This document shows, in pieces, positions 25,037 to 33,015 of a stretch of DNA of 49,684 nt. Position 1 is the first letter of the stretch. Every line of letters begins with the position of its first letter. The stretch is from positions 1 through 49,684 of the forward strand of contig JASHPA010000014.1 in the NCBI GenBank assembly GCA_030038365.1, in the 5' to 3' direction. The position numbers and the translations under genes were made by a program. Under the pieces are notes generated by a model. The model had not been told where the DNA came from and did not search any database. It saw only the letters and a program-made list of their open reading frames with translations. Origin of the DNA: Nitrososphaerales archaeon. Lineage in GTDB: Archaea > Thermoproteota > Nitrososphaeria > Nitrososphaerales > Gagatemarchaeaceae.

Positions 25037-25120
25037 AATGTCACTACCTAAGCCTATTTAACCACTACAAGGGGTTTATCTGCCTTATTACGTCATAAGA
25101 AGGCCAATTCTACCTTATTC

Positions 25121-27549
25121 ATGCCCAAAGAGCGGGCAAGGCTTATCTCACCTCCCGGCGTTCTCCGGATGGGCGACGCGCCTGGACGACAGAATCCAGT
25201 TCGTACCGACCGACAGCAAGGAAATCGACGCACAGCTCCTCGCGGACATCTTCTATGCCAGCCTGCGCAGCCACAGGAAGGACCGATGTGCGATATTCAC
25301 GGACTACGACTCCGTCCGGCCGCTGACGCACTCCGATTGCCTACCCACGGAGTCGCTCGATGCCGACATCAACTATCGCTGGAGCGGAGCCAAGGTATCC
25401 CTCAGGCTGAAGCCCAAGCGGGTCATCGTCGGCGACTACCTCGACTGGTTCTGCTGGTACATGGAGTGGAGGCGCTTCAACGCCTTCCCGGTCCTACTGC
25501 TCATCAGGCCGATAACGAGGATGCTCGAAGAAGAGAAGCGCGGGTTCCTCGACGGACTGTTGAGCCGCCTGGCGCACAAGGAGGGGGTCTATAGGATAGT
25601 GATACTGGAAGAGGAGAGGCTGAGATCCGTCGTCCAGTACTGGTTTTCCTCCGGCCCCGCACCCGGGGGTCTTGACCTTGCGTCGAGCTTCCGCCTCAGG
25701 CAGTTCAGGGAGGCGGTGGCTACGTGTATCTACGGCAGGTCCCTCGCGAGGAACCCGCTCCACGCGGCTGCTGGCCAGACGCTTTCCTGGAAGCTGAACC
25801 CCGACAGCAGGGACCTCATGCGGTGGCAGAAGGGCTTCAAGGTCGAGCCGAAGAAGAGGTTCTGGTCTCTCACAGAAGACGCGGAAGCCATGGTGCAGGG
25901 CCTTGAGTGGCGCGACCAGCCGGAGAGGGAAGGCCTACCGAAGAGGATCATCGACCCGAACAGGAGGAAGCGGCGCGCGAGGCCGGATGAGAGCTGGCTG
26001 GTGTTGATAATCGAGACGCTCCTGCTCGACAAGGGTTCCTTCACCATACCAGACCTGTACAGGTTCGCCGACGCGCGCATCCAGCGCGCCAAGGACACGA
26101 TGGCACCACCGAAGTACCTCGACCCGGAGACCGGGATGGACTATGAGGTGCCCGACAGGACTTTCGCGCCGAGCGAGAGCATCCTCCGGCGTCTGGTCGA
26201 CGGGATGGTGAAGGACGGAAAGCTGCACTCTATCGCGTGGTCCAAGGAGATGGGACGCCCCGCGTTCCTCTACTATGGTGACCGGAGACCGCCGATAATG
26301 ACAGGGACCCGCGTGGTCAGTGCGCATTCTACGTCTCGCTTCGCAGGCAGTGCCGGCTGTGGTGGCTTCTTGGGAGGTCGTTCGGGCTGACTGATCGGCG
26401 CTGGAAGAGCGAAGGGGAGCACCCACTCTCGCCCTTCGAGCTCTACAAGATGAGGAACTCGTCGCGGATAAGCCCGCACTCCTCGGCCTGCATGAATTTC
26501 GTGGATAAGAAGAGGGATTATTCGCTGAAGGAGCTTCCATCGCAGTGCGATGTTTGCGGTGAGCCGTTATCGTCCATGCCCGGAAAACTCAACGAATGCA
26601 TTAACTGCAGGACTAGGTACGTCAGGGCGAAGAAGAAGGTCAGGGTGCTCACGGCGTACGAGAACAGGTTCCAGAGCGCCTACCTCGAGCTGGGAGGAAG
26701 GAAACCGTCGGTTGACCTGACACGGCTGCGGGAGGAACGGGCCGGAAGCGGCTTCGGCGCGCTGGAGGAGATAGACTTTGCAGAGCATCGTGCGGAGGCC
26801 AGCGACGACCCGCAGGCAGTCACGCTCATGCTCTTCCCTGGCGATAAGATGCTTATGCGGGAGGGCCGGCTTTCCCTGCTCAGAAGACAAAGGGTGGAGA
26901 CGGTGCCTGTCGTGGGGAGCGTGATAGTAGACCACGGAGTGCTCGAGGACGAGCAGATTGCAGAGCTGACGAAGGCCGGGGCCACCATCAGGTCGGTTGC
27001 CAAGTCCATGCAGAGCGACTCGCCTCGAAGTGCGGTACGACCTCGGCTCGCTGGTCCGGACCCGTGCGTCGTCGGACTCGGAGTTCCGCAGGATATTTGC
27101 AGTGGCTATGGCAGAGAGCGCGATCCATGCGACGGAGAAGATAGGAAAGACGGTGCCATGCTATGAGAGCGTCGCACTGCCCTTCGTGGTCGAGGAGTCA
27201 AGGCTGCTGAGACGGCTGAAGAGGGCGCCGACAAGCGCGTTCCTGACCTACGAGGCCCTTATCATGAAACAATACTGGAAGCTGTATCAGGGAAGCCAAC
27301 GCCAGGCTCGGGATCGCCGCCAAGGGAGAGGGCTTCCTGCATCGCAAGAGATGGAACGCCGAGGGACTCGGCCTGATCCTCGACCTGGCAGACCCGCTCA
27401 AGTTTGCCGACAGGCAGAAGCTACTGGAGGCGTTCTTGGACTACGCCGTGAACTGGAGGGACTTTCACATGGGCACTGACAGACAGGGCGTGGTCTTCTA
27501 CTACCCAAAGTCGGAGGCCGTCGCGACCCTTGAGAAACTGAGCGACTAG
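25121..27549 (+). pseudogene. Large multi-domain gene with Cas1-like C-terminus, broken by several frameshifts
   Basis: About 800 codons of coherent coding sequence shift frame at least four times. They run from ATG 25121 to near 25150, then an open frame to about 26290, a second to about 27010, a third to about 27290, and a last to TAG 27547-27549. Part 1 is unrecognised (FCWYMEWRRFNAFPVLLLI) and ends in a helical, wHTH-like block. Part 2 has a zinc-ribbon-like CDVCG...CINC region. From about 26818 on, it resembles Cas1: strands with VIVDHGVLEDEQIAEL, then EALIMKQYWKLY with the metal-binding Glu, GFLH with the His, and LILDLADPLKFADR with acidic residues. The stretch normally between the Glu and GFLH is too short, so a deletion is also likely. 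No CRISPR repeats or cas2 are visible. Confidence 0.55.
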
Positions 27550-27558
27550 GCAGATGAG

Positions 27559-27780
27559 GTGGAGATAAATTACAGTGGAACTCGGCTGAAGCTGGTCGAG
27601 GCGTATGAGAAGAGCGTGGCAAACCTGATATTCTTTTTGAGAGGTCGGGAGCACCTGGTTCCAGCCGTTTGTATACCTTGGAACGTCAGACATGCTCTCA
27701 ATGAGCTGAGGGTCGAATTTGATAATGGAACGACTGGGAGCGGGCTAATAACTTGCACTCCAATATGTGCTGAAAGCTGA
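27559..27780 (+). CDS. Possible small protein after the Cas1-like relic
   Basis: A 73-residue frame starting at GTG 27559, 10 bp after the relic's stop, with an orderly start (INYSGTRLKLVEAYEKSVANLIFFL) but no recognised family. Its last 36 bp overlap the convergent peptidase gene, which is the stronger call there. It may be a remnant of the same element or a chance frame. Confidence 0.25.
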   Translation: MEINYSGTRLKLVEAYEKSVANLIFFLRGREHLVPAVCIPWNVRHALNELRVEFDNGTTGSGLITCTPICAES

Positions 27781-28917
27781 ACTACTCATGCTACCCGGAT
27801 AAGCCTCAACATACGTTCCGTCTGTTATGTTGTATCCGGTGTAGTCTCCACTGTTCCAGAGAGGCTGGGCTCCTTCATAGGATCCACCCTGATAGTAAAC
27901 GTAGGAATCCATCGAGTACGTAGTGAACTTGGGAAGGAGATATCCATCCGGTTCTTCAGTAATGAATGCGGCATAGTAAGAAACGCCCATGTAACTGAAA
28001 GTGTAGCTTGACTGGCCACATCCGCTATGCTGGGTCCCGTCGTTGACAATCACCTGGTATTCATCATCAGAGAGATCGCTCGCTGCGTAGTTATATGCCC
28101 ATGCGACAATACTATCTCCTGCAGCGACCTTGTCGGACTCGGAACAGAGTACCACCAATGACTGGGTTGGGTAGAATTCAGTCCACATTTGATAGTATGT
28201 ATTCTGAGTACTACTTGTCCAGTTGTCATAGGCCGCGGTGCCTGCCTGTGCTATACCGCTCGCCCCGGCTGCGCTGTTTTCCAAGCCGGCCCAAGAGAAG
28301 AGCGCGCAGTAGTAGCCGCTATAGTCGCAGTACTTAGAAGACGCGTCCGGGTCGGAGACAGTAGGCTGAGTGTAATCGACTTCAGCCTCCCACATTTGGA
28401 CACTAGTTGGCTTATAGAATTCCCATCCGGCCCATAGCGAACCGATAAGAGGTACATTCTCTGCTGAGACCGCTGGTCCGTCTTCGAGCGTCGTATTCAG
28501 CACGCGAGTTATGGATGAGTCCTCGCTGACAAGAAGAATCCTCGTTCCATTCAGCAAGAAATTGAGGTCTACGGTCATTGTCGTTACGGCACAAGACGAA
28601 TCATAAGTGTAGCCAATACTGTATCCTTCGTAATCGACTGACGAGTGCTTTGTAATGCTCTGGTAGGCGGATGCTTGGGTAGCTAGTTGGAGAGCTGTGT
28701 TGTCATTGACGCTTAGCGAGTTTAACGTTTTGGCAATGCTTGTCAGACAAGATTGCTGTGTGGTAGTCGTCCCGTTGGAGACAGCGTTTACTGTACCGCT
28801 CAGGCAAAGTAAGACCATTATTGGAACCATTGTAAAGAGGCCGACCCGTTTTGGAACATTCACGTTTGTAACCTGAGGCAGGTTTTCTTTACATGTCCTT
28901 ATGAAGACGGGTGCCAC
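27745..28917 (-). CDS. Secreted G1/eqolisin-like peptidase (cassette 2)
   Basis: A 390-residue exported protein homologous in layout to the one at 20402-21613. A signal-peptide-like segment (VGLFTMVPIMVLLCLSGTVNA) starts near residue 25, so the real start may be one of the codons just before it. The mature domain has VDYTQP, SWAGLENS...IAQAGT and YYAAFITEEPDG. Gln224 and Glu321 occupy the expected catalytic positions, 97 residues apart against 99 in the cassette 1 protein. It lacks the NWSGY start of the mature domain (WAGWEF instead). It is divergent from the cassette 2 regulator. Confidence 0.65.
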   Translation of the reverse strand: MAPVFIRTCKENLPQVTNVNVPKRVGLFTMVPIMVLLCLSGTVNAVSNGTTTTQQSCLTSIAKTLNSLSVNDNTALQLATQASAYQSITKHSSVDYEGYSIGYTYDSSCAVTTMTVDLNFLLNGTRILLVSEDSSITRVLNTTLEDGPAVSAENVPLIGSLWAGWEFYKPTSVQMWEAEVDYTQPTVSDPDASSKYCDYSGYYCALFSWAGLENSAAGASGIAQAGTAAYDNWTSSTQNTYYQMWTEFYPTQSLVVLCSESDKVAAGDSIVAWAYNYAASDLSDDEYQVIVNDGTQHSGCGQSSYTFSYMGVSYYAAFITEEPDGYLLPKFTTYSMDSYVYYQGGSYEGAQPLWNSGDYTGYNITDGTYVEAYPGSMSSSAFSTYWSASY

Positions 28918-29042
28918 GAAGTGCCATCAAGTCGCACTTCGGAACCGAATTCTTGTTCGTGCCAAACAATGAAAAGAGTGGAAGAACAGCAGTGAAACGT
29001 AATCATTTGTTCGCAAACGCGAATTGAGATTTCCAAGTCAGT

Positions 29043-29066
29043 AATTGGATAAATAATTGGATAAAT
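29043..29066. repeat. Perfect tandem repeat over the cassette 2 regulator promoter
   Basis: The 12-mer aattggataaat occurs twice back to back. The second copy merges with the TATA-like ataaatatta (29061-29070), centred about 26 nt before the ATG at 29091. Ribbon-helix-helix proteins commonly bind short tandem repeats, so this is a good candidate operator for autoregulation and possibly for control of the divergent peptidase gene. Confidence 0.6.
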
Positions 29067-29090
29067 ATTAGTCAGATTATTTGTTGATTC

Positions 29091-29627
29091 ATGGAACGTC
29101 TAAGTTCCTCAAAGTCCGTTCATTCAAGCATTCGACTATCTTTAGATGTCAGGAATGAATTAAAAGATGAAGCAAGAATACGAAACATCAACCTCAATTC
29201 GCTGATTAATCAGATTCTCATAAAGCATGTTTCGTTCGACAGGATCGCGGATCATGTAAGGGTAGTTCCTCTCAATCTAGGCGTCTTCCACGTCTTACTA
29301 GACACAGCAACCGAAGACTCTTTGGAACGCGTGGGCAAAGAAATGGGGCCTAAGATTGTTAAAAGAACCTTTGATTTTTTGGGATATGACTACAATGTTG
29401 ATAGCCTAGTGCTAAATTATTTCGAACCCCTGTCTTCTTTTTCAGGATGGTATACTTTCAAGTCTGTAGGAAAGGGCACAGGACGCAAACTATTGTTCGA
29501 ACAACCCCACGGGCGCAAGTGGTCTATCTTCCTGCGATTCTACATAGCTGGGATATTGCGAGAAGCAACCAGAGTAGAACCGAAAATTACCATTGAAGAC
29601 GATTTAGTGACCGTCTTTCTCTCTTAG
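29091..29627 (+). CDS. Ribbon-helix-helix regulator with the same C-terminal domain (cassette 2)
   Basis: A 178-residue protein. The N-terminus SSIRLSLDVRNELKDEARI followed by NLNSLINQILI is a clear ribbon-helix-helix. The remainder is homologous to the cassette 1 regulator, including GRKWSIFLRFYIAGIL and the KITIEDDLVTVFL ending. The coding sequence is visibly AT-richer than the core genes, a sign of transfer. The ATG at 29091 lies about 26 nt from the TATA-like element inside the tandem repeat, fitting a leaderless, autoregulated gene. The surface-protein gene follows 68 bp downstream. Confidence 0.7.
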   Translation: MERLSSSKSVHSSIRLSLDVRNELKDEARIRNINLNSLINQILIKHVSFDRIADHVRVVPLNLGVFHVLLDTATEDSLERVGKEMGPKIVKRTFDFLGYDYNVDSLVLNYFEPLSSFSGWYTFKSVGKGTGRKLLFEQPHGRKWSIFLRFYIAGILREATRVEPKITIEDDLVTVFLS

Positions 29628-29695
29628 CTGTCTCTCATGTTCAGTGGTACATTCGGAATAAACTATAAATTGAAAAACTACCCCTTTTCTCCATT

Positions 29696-30454
29696 ATGTC
29701 TCCTAAGCGGACGGGACTTTCAGGACGCGCAACCATAATTGGTGTAGTCATTGCAGTCCTCGTGATAGCAATATTTTCGGTCGTCCTTCTGAATTACTCT
29801 GACGTTAGGTCAATTTCGACATCTAGTTCATCGACTACCTCTATTTCGAATGGAGTCGAACTCAGAAGCACACTCAATGCCACCGCGATCACAACAGGCG
29901 AGAGACTCCTCATCTCGATAAGCCTCTTCAACCCATTGTCCACAATCAACAATGTAAATGCTTCAGATGATAGCTGGACAGTCCAAGGCTTCCCGGTCGC
30001 AATTTGGCCAAGTTGTACGCTTTCACTACCGATAGAGTTCACCATCATAAATGGGAACTATAGTTTTGAGCAGCTACAGGCAATGAACGAGAATTACACT
30101 CACGCAACGCCCTTCGCATGCGCGGACAGTTACTCAGTCCAGAAGATTGCGTTTCAACCTGACAGCGACCAGGTCAATCTCACCGGGATTGTTGGTGTTA
30201 ACGGTGGAACCTCAGACAGACAACTTGGTTCGTACACTTTGGCGGCAAATTTCACTGTGAGCGGCTACTGGTGGTATCCTGTTACCGCTGCTGATCAAGG
30301 CGACCTGGATACTCCTGTTCCCGGAGGGTCCACGTTTCAATACCCCGAGATATCTCCTACCGGCTCGACTCCTTTCGTGCCCGGAGTCTACACATTGATA
30401 GTCGGTGACGAATGGGGTCAGGTTTCTTTGACGCAATTTACGGTCGAAGGTTAG
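29696..30454 (+). CDS. Membrane-anchored extracellular beta-sandwich protein (cassette 2)
   Basis: A 252-residue homologue of the protein at 21691-22464. It has one N-terminal transmembrane segment (about residues 12-33), a Ser/Thr-rich linker (STSSSSTTS), then a beta-rich domain with ISISLFNPLS, IWPSC, LGSYTLAANFTVSGYWWYP and a C-terminal VYTLIVGDEWGQV. Many N-x-S/T sites are present. A TATA-like ctataaatt lies about 29 nt before the ATG, so it has its own promoter. Function unknown; surface location is inferred from topology. Confidence 0.65.
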   Translation: MSPKRTGLSGRATIIGVVIAVLVIAIFSVVLLNYSDVRSISTSSSSTTSISNGVELRSTLNATAITTGERLLISISLFNPLSTINNVNASDDSWTVQGFPVAIWPSCTLSLPIEFTIINGNYSFEQLQAMNENYTHATPFACADSYSVQKIAFQPDSDQVNLTGIVGVNGGTSDRQLGSYTLAANFTVSGYWWYPVTAADQGDLDTPVPGGSTFQYPEISPTGSTPFVPGVYTLIVGDEWGQVSLTQFTVEG

Positions 30455-30641
30455 TGGTAGTTGCGAGACAAAATACCCAGTCCGACTTGTGCGAGTAGCA
30501 TGAGGAGCCGGCGTCATGTCCGTTCAGAAGGACGATTACGATTCTGGCACGAAATTAAATAACCTCGTCCGAAACTAACTACCGGGGCTTCTGTTTAGGA
30601 CCTGCCGGACGACTTTAACTTACTACTGTTCGATTTCGAAG

Positions 30642-31409
30642 ATGTCCAAAGTGAACGAAGGTTTACGGGCCGACGAGCCGAACGCGGGAAAAAGAGGTTG
30701 GATGTATATGCTCTGGAGGACCCGCTATCGGAGGTTCTACACCGTACTGATCGCGTGCTATTCGGCGTTCTTGGTCCCGTATGTCCTCTTCTACGACGCG
30801 ACGCAGTACGACCTCACCCTGCTGGCGGCCATCTCGACATGTGGGGCTGTCTTGCTGGCTGGACTCTGGAGGAAAAAGGACATCAAGAAACCTTGGGAAC
30901 GGCTGAATATCAATCCGGGCACCAAACTCTTCCTGGCAGGGGCACTCGGCGCCGTTTTCGTGGAGACGGAGTTCCTCGTCTGGGAGTATGTGCTGCACGC
31001 GAAGGGGGTCGCAGCCAACCCAAACCTGGTCATCGACCTGCTGGAGACGATGCCCTGGTACCTGCTGGTGCTTGCGTTACTGACTGTCTCGTTGAGGCAC
31101 ACGAAACCCGCTCTCTTCCAGCTCCTGGTGTTCGGTAGAGTCTACGAGCTAATGTCGGACGGGATTCTCGGCTCTCTGGTTGGCGGAACGCTTGGGTCGA
31201 ACTGGCTGTTTCTGCTCGTGCTGGTGCCCATCTTCACCATAGTATATTCTCCTATAATCGCCCTTCCTGCGATGGCAGCCTGGAGGTCCTACCAAGAGAC
31301 ATGGACCAGGAATCCTCCGCACGGTTCCCGAGCCTGGCTCTTCCTTCCATGCGCCGCCGTCCTGCTGTACGGACCATACCTGATACTTTTCCTCACCTTG
31401 TTCCGCTGA
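30642..31409 (+). CDS. Polytopic membrane protein of unknown function
   Basis: A 255-residue protein with about seven hydrophobic segments (roughly residues 32-52, 57-75, 92-113, 133-149, 160-175, 183-212 and 234-254). Basic loops and an N-terminal charged tail suggest an inside N-terminus. A conserved-looking acidic residue lies in the third segment (FVETEFLVWEY). No transporter or enzyme family is recognised. It lies at the right edge of the accessory region. Confidence 0.55.
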   Translation: MSKVNEGLRADEPNAGKRGWMYMLWRTRYRRFYTVLIACYSAFLVPYVLFYDATQYDLTLLAAISTCGAVLLAGLWRKKDIKKPWERLNINPGTKLFLAGALGAVFVETEFLVWEYVLHAKGVAANPNLVIDLLETMPWYLLVLALLTVSLRHTKPALFQLLVFGRVYELMSDGILGSLVGGTLGSNWLFLLVLVPIFTIVYSPIIALPAMAAWRSYQETWTRNPPHGSRAWLFLPCAAVLLYGPYLILFLTLFR

Positions 31410-31477
31410 ACAGTCGGTCTCCCCAACATCTAGTACAGCTTGTTCAGCATGGTCCTTTCGCCGAGGATTTTGCGGTC

Positions 31478-32038
31478 CTAGGCGTTGTTCTGCGTACGCA
31501 GGGCGTTAATTTTTTTGTCCTCTTCGTTCCATGACCTTCCCATGAACCTTGCCCTGCCACCCGAAAGCACGTGCAGTGCCTTGCTCAGGTTGCGCTCCCG
31601 TGCCGCTTCCGATTTGAGACCTGCAAAGTAGCGCAAGATTTCCTTCTGTCTGCTCGGAGACAGAGCCATCCAGCCGCGCATAGCGTCGGCGTTCCTTTCC
31701 AGCTCTTCTGCGAATCGCGATGGCATGGGGTGCAGAGGACCTCCTCTGTACTCTTCGTCGAACCAGACTTCGATGCTTACCACGTCTCCAACGGCCACAC
31801 GAGACGCTTTCCGTATCGTCCCGTTGAGATACAGCCTGAATGTGCCGTCCCGAACTGGCATCAGGTTGACGCTCCACAGCGACTCAGACCGTCCCACGAC
31901 TAGAAACCACACAGGCATCGGTCCCCGCCAATCCTTCCTTATCTCAGAAACCTGCTTCGAGGTGAGCAGGATATGAGGGTTGACACCGATTATTCTGACC
32001 CGCGCGCGGATAAGCAAACTCCCGGGAGGGTCGGGCAC
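31478..32038 (-). CDS. DUF1905/YdeI (OmpD-associated) family protein
   Basis: A 186-residue protein with two modules. The N-terminal DUF1905 beta-barrel includes ARVRIIGVNPHILLTSKQV, FRLYLNGTIRKASRVAVGDVVSIEVWFD. The C-terminal YdeI-like helical module includes AMRGWMALSPSRQKEILRYFAGLKSEAARERNL (in part). Such proteins are common in soil organisms; their biochemical role is not established. Start is GTG at 32038. Confidence 0.8.
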   Translation of the reverse strand: MPDPPGSLLIRARVRIIGVNPHILLTSKQVSEIRKDWRGPMPVWFLVVGRSESLWSVNLMPVRDGTFRLYLNGTIRKASRVAVGDVVSIEVWFDEEYRGGPLHPMPSRFAEELERNADAMRGWMALSPSRQKEILRYFAGLKSEAARERNLSKALHVLSGGRARFMGRSWNEEDKKINALRTQNNA

Positions 32039-32080
32039 TCAGATATTGTTTTTTACGGGCTCAATTACGCTCGGAACCAG

Positions 32081-32821
32081 TCACCGATGAGGTAGACTCG
32101 GTCCACCGCTCTCGTGCTGTAGTTCCCTGTACGACTCCAGCCCCTCTTTCGCCACGAAGCTCAGGATCACGGCCGTCGCAAGATAGTCCGCCCACCACAG
32201 CCCCAAGAAATACTCCGCAAGCAGGCCAGCGAGCAGTGCCAACGACATGAAGAAGCACGTAGCAGATTCTACCGCATCTATCGATAGCGGCAGGCATTTT
32301 GTCTCACGTCCGATCTTCCGTTTCTCGAGCCAGAAGTATGGCATTATGGCAACCGCGCCAACAGCGACCACCAGCCCTATGGGCGAACCAGCGGGCCTAG
32401 CGCCGGAGACGAACGAATATGCTGCCCCGAGCCCGATAGCGGGTATCAGAGCGAAAAGCAGGAGCGTCGTGGCAAGCGCGGTCCGTCGCCCCAAGCCTGC
32501 GGAGCCAGTCACATCTCCCCTCAGGTGGCTAAAGACCACGAACGCGGACAGGAGCTCGACCACGCTGTCACCTCCGAAGGCGAGAAGGGCGAAGCTCCCG
32601 GCGAGGACTCCAGCCGCGATGGATCCGGCGACCTCCACGACCATCCAGAGTGAGCTGAAGTATTCTATCGATATCGCCCGGCTTAGCCTGCCCATTCTCC
32701 ACGCGATGTGGCTCTTCGAGCAGCAGCACTGGCAGTTTGCGCACAGCCGGGGGTCCGAACAGTTCTCGCATGAAGTCTCGGCGCAGCCACAGGACTGGCA
32801 CGATATGGGCGAGAACGACAT
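32081..32821 (-). CDS. Cation efflux (CDF-like) membrane protein with Cys-rich N-terminus
   Basis: A 246-residue protein. The first 40 residues hold about eleven cysteines (CQSCGCAETSCENCSD...CANCQCCC), likely a metal-binding region. Six hydrophobic segments follow. The first pair contains FGGDSVVELLSAF, in which the Asp matches the CDF metal site, and the later SIDAVESATCFFMSLALL matches the second site. The C-terminal cytoplasmic domain is very short. It is divergent from an MFS exporter with a palindromic AT-rich region between. Metal specificity is not clear. Confidence 0.7.
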   Translation of the reverse strand: MSFSPISCQSCGCAETSCENCSDPRLCANCQCCCSKSHIAWRMGRLSRAISIEYFSSLWMVVEVAGSIAAGVLAGSFALLAFGGDSVVELLSAFVVFSHLRGDVTGSAGLGRRTALATTLLLFALIPAIGLGAAYSFVSGARPAGSPIGLVVAVGAVAIMPYFWLEKRKIGRETKCLPLSIDAVESATCFFMSLALLAGLLAEYFLGLWWADYLATAVILSFVAKEGLESYRELQHESGGPSLPHR

Positions 32822-32842
32822 GGCGAAGACGTGGGTCAGATA

Positions 32843-32886
32843 GCGTAGCGCGACTTATTAATATTAAGGTCGTAAATTAATAACAA
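32843..32886. promoter_or_regulatory. AT-rich palindrome-like element between the cation efflux and MFS genes
   Basis: The stretch contains cgacttattaatattaaggt, nearly a reverse complement of itself, followed by a second attaat motif. It lies just upstream of the cation-efflux start (32821) and can hold both its TATA box and an operator. The MFS gene has its own TATA-like gtttaag (near 32987-32993). Confidence 0.35.
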
Positions 32887-33015
32887 TCACCCGAATCCTA
32901 ACATGATTTGCCGTGTCCCACGCAACATATTAGGAAAATCGTCAAGATTCCACCTATTGGACCCGCTGATACAATAAACTCTAGCGTTTAAGAAGAATCT
33001 GCATAGGAGCGCGTT

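Noticed and set aside
26290-26480. Cas4-like domain from the Cys-rich stretch before the zinc ribbon
   Set aside because: The cysteine spacing (C-x9-C) does not fit the Cas4 iron-sulfur pattern and no nuclease motif is seen.
25121-27549. CRISPR array or complete CRISPR-Cas locus near the Cas1-like relic
   Set aside because: No regularly spaced repeats are visible anywhere in the window, and no cas2 or effector genes are seen.
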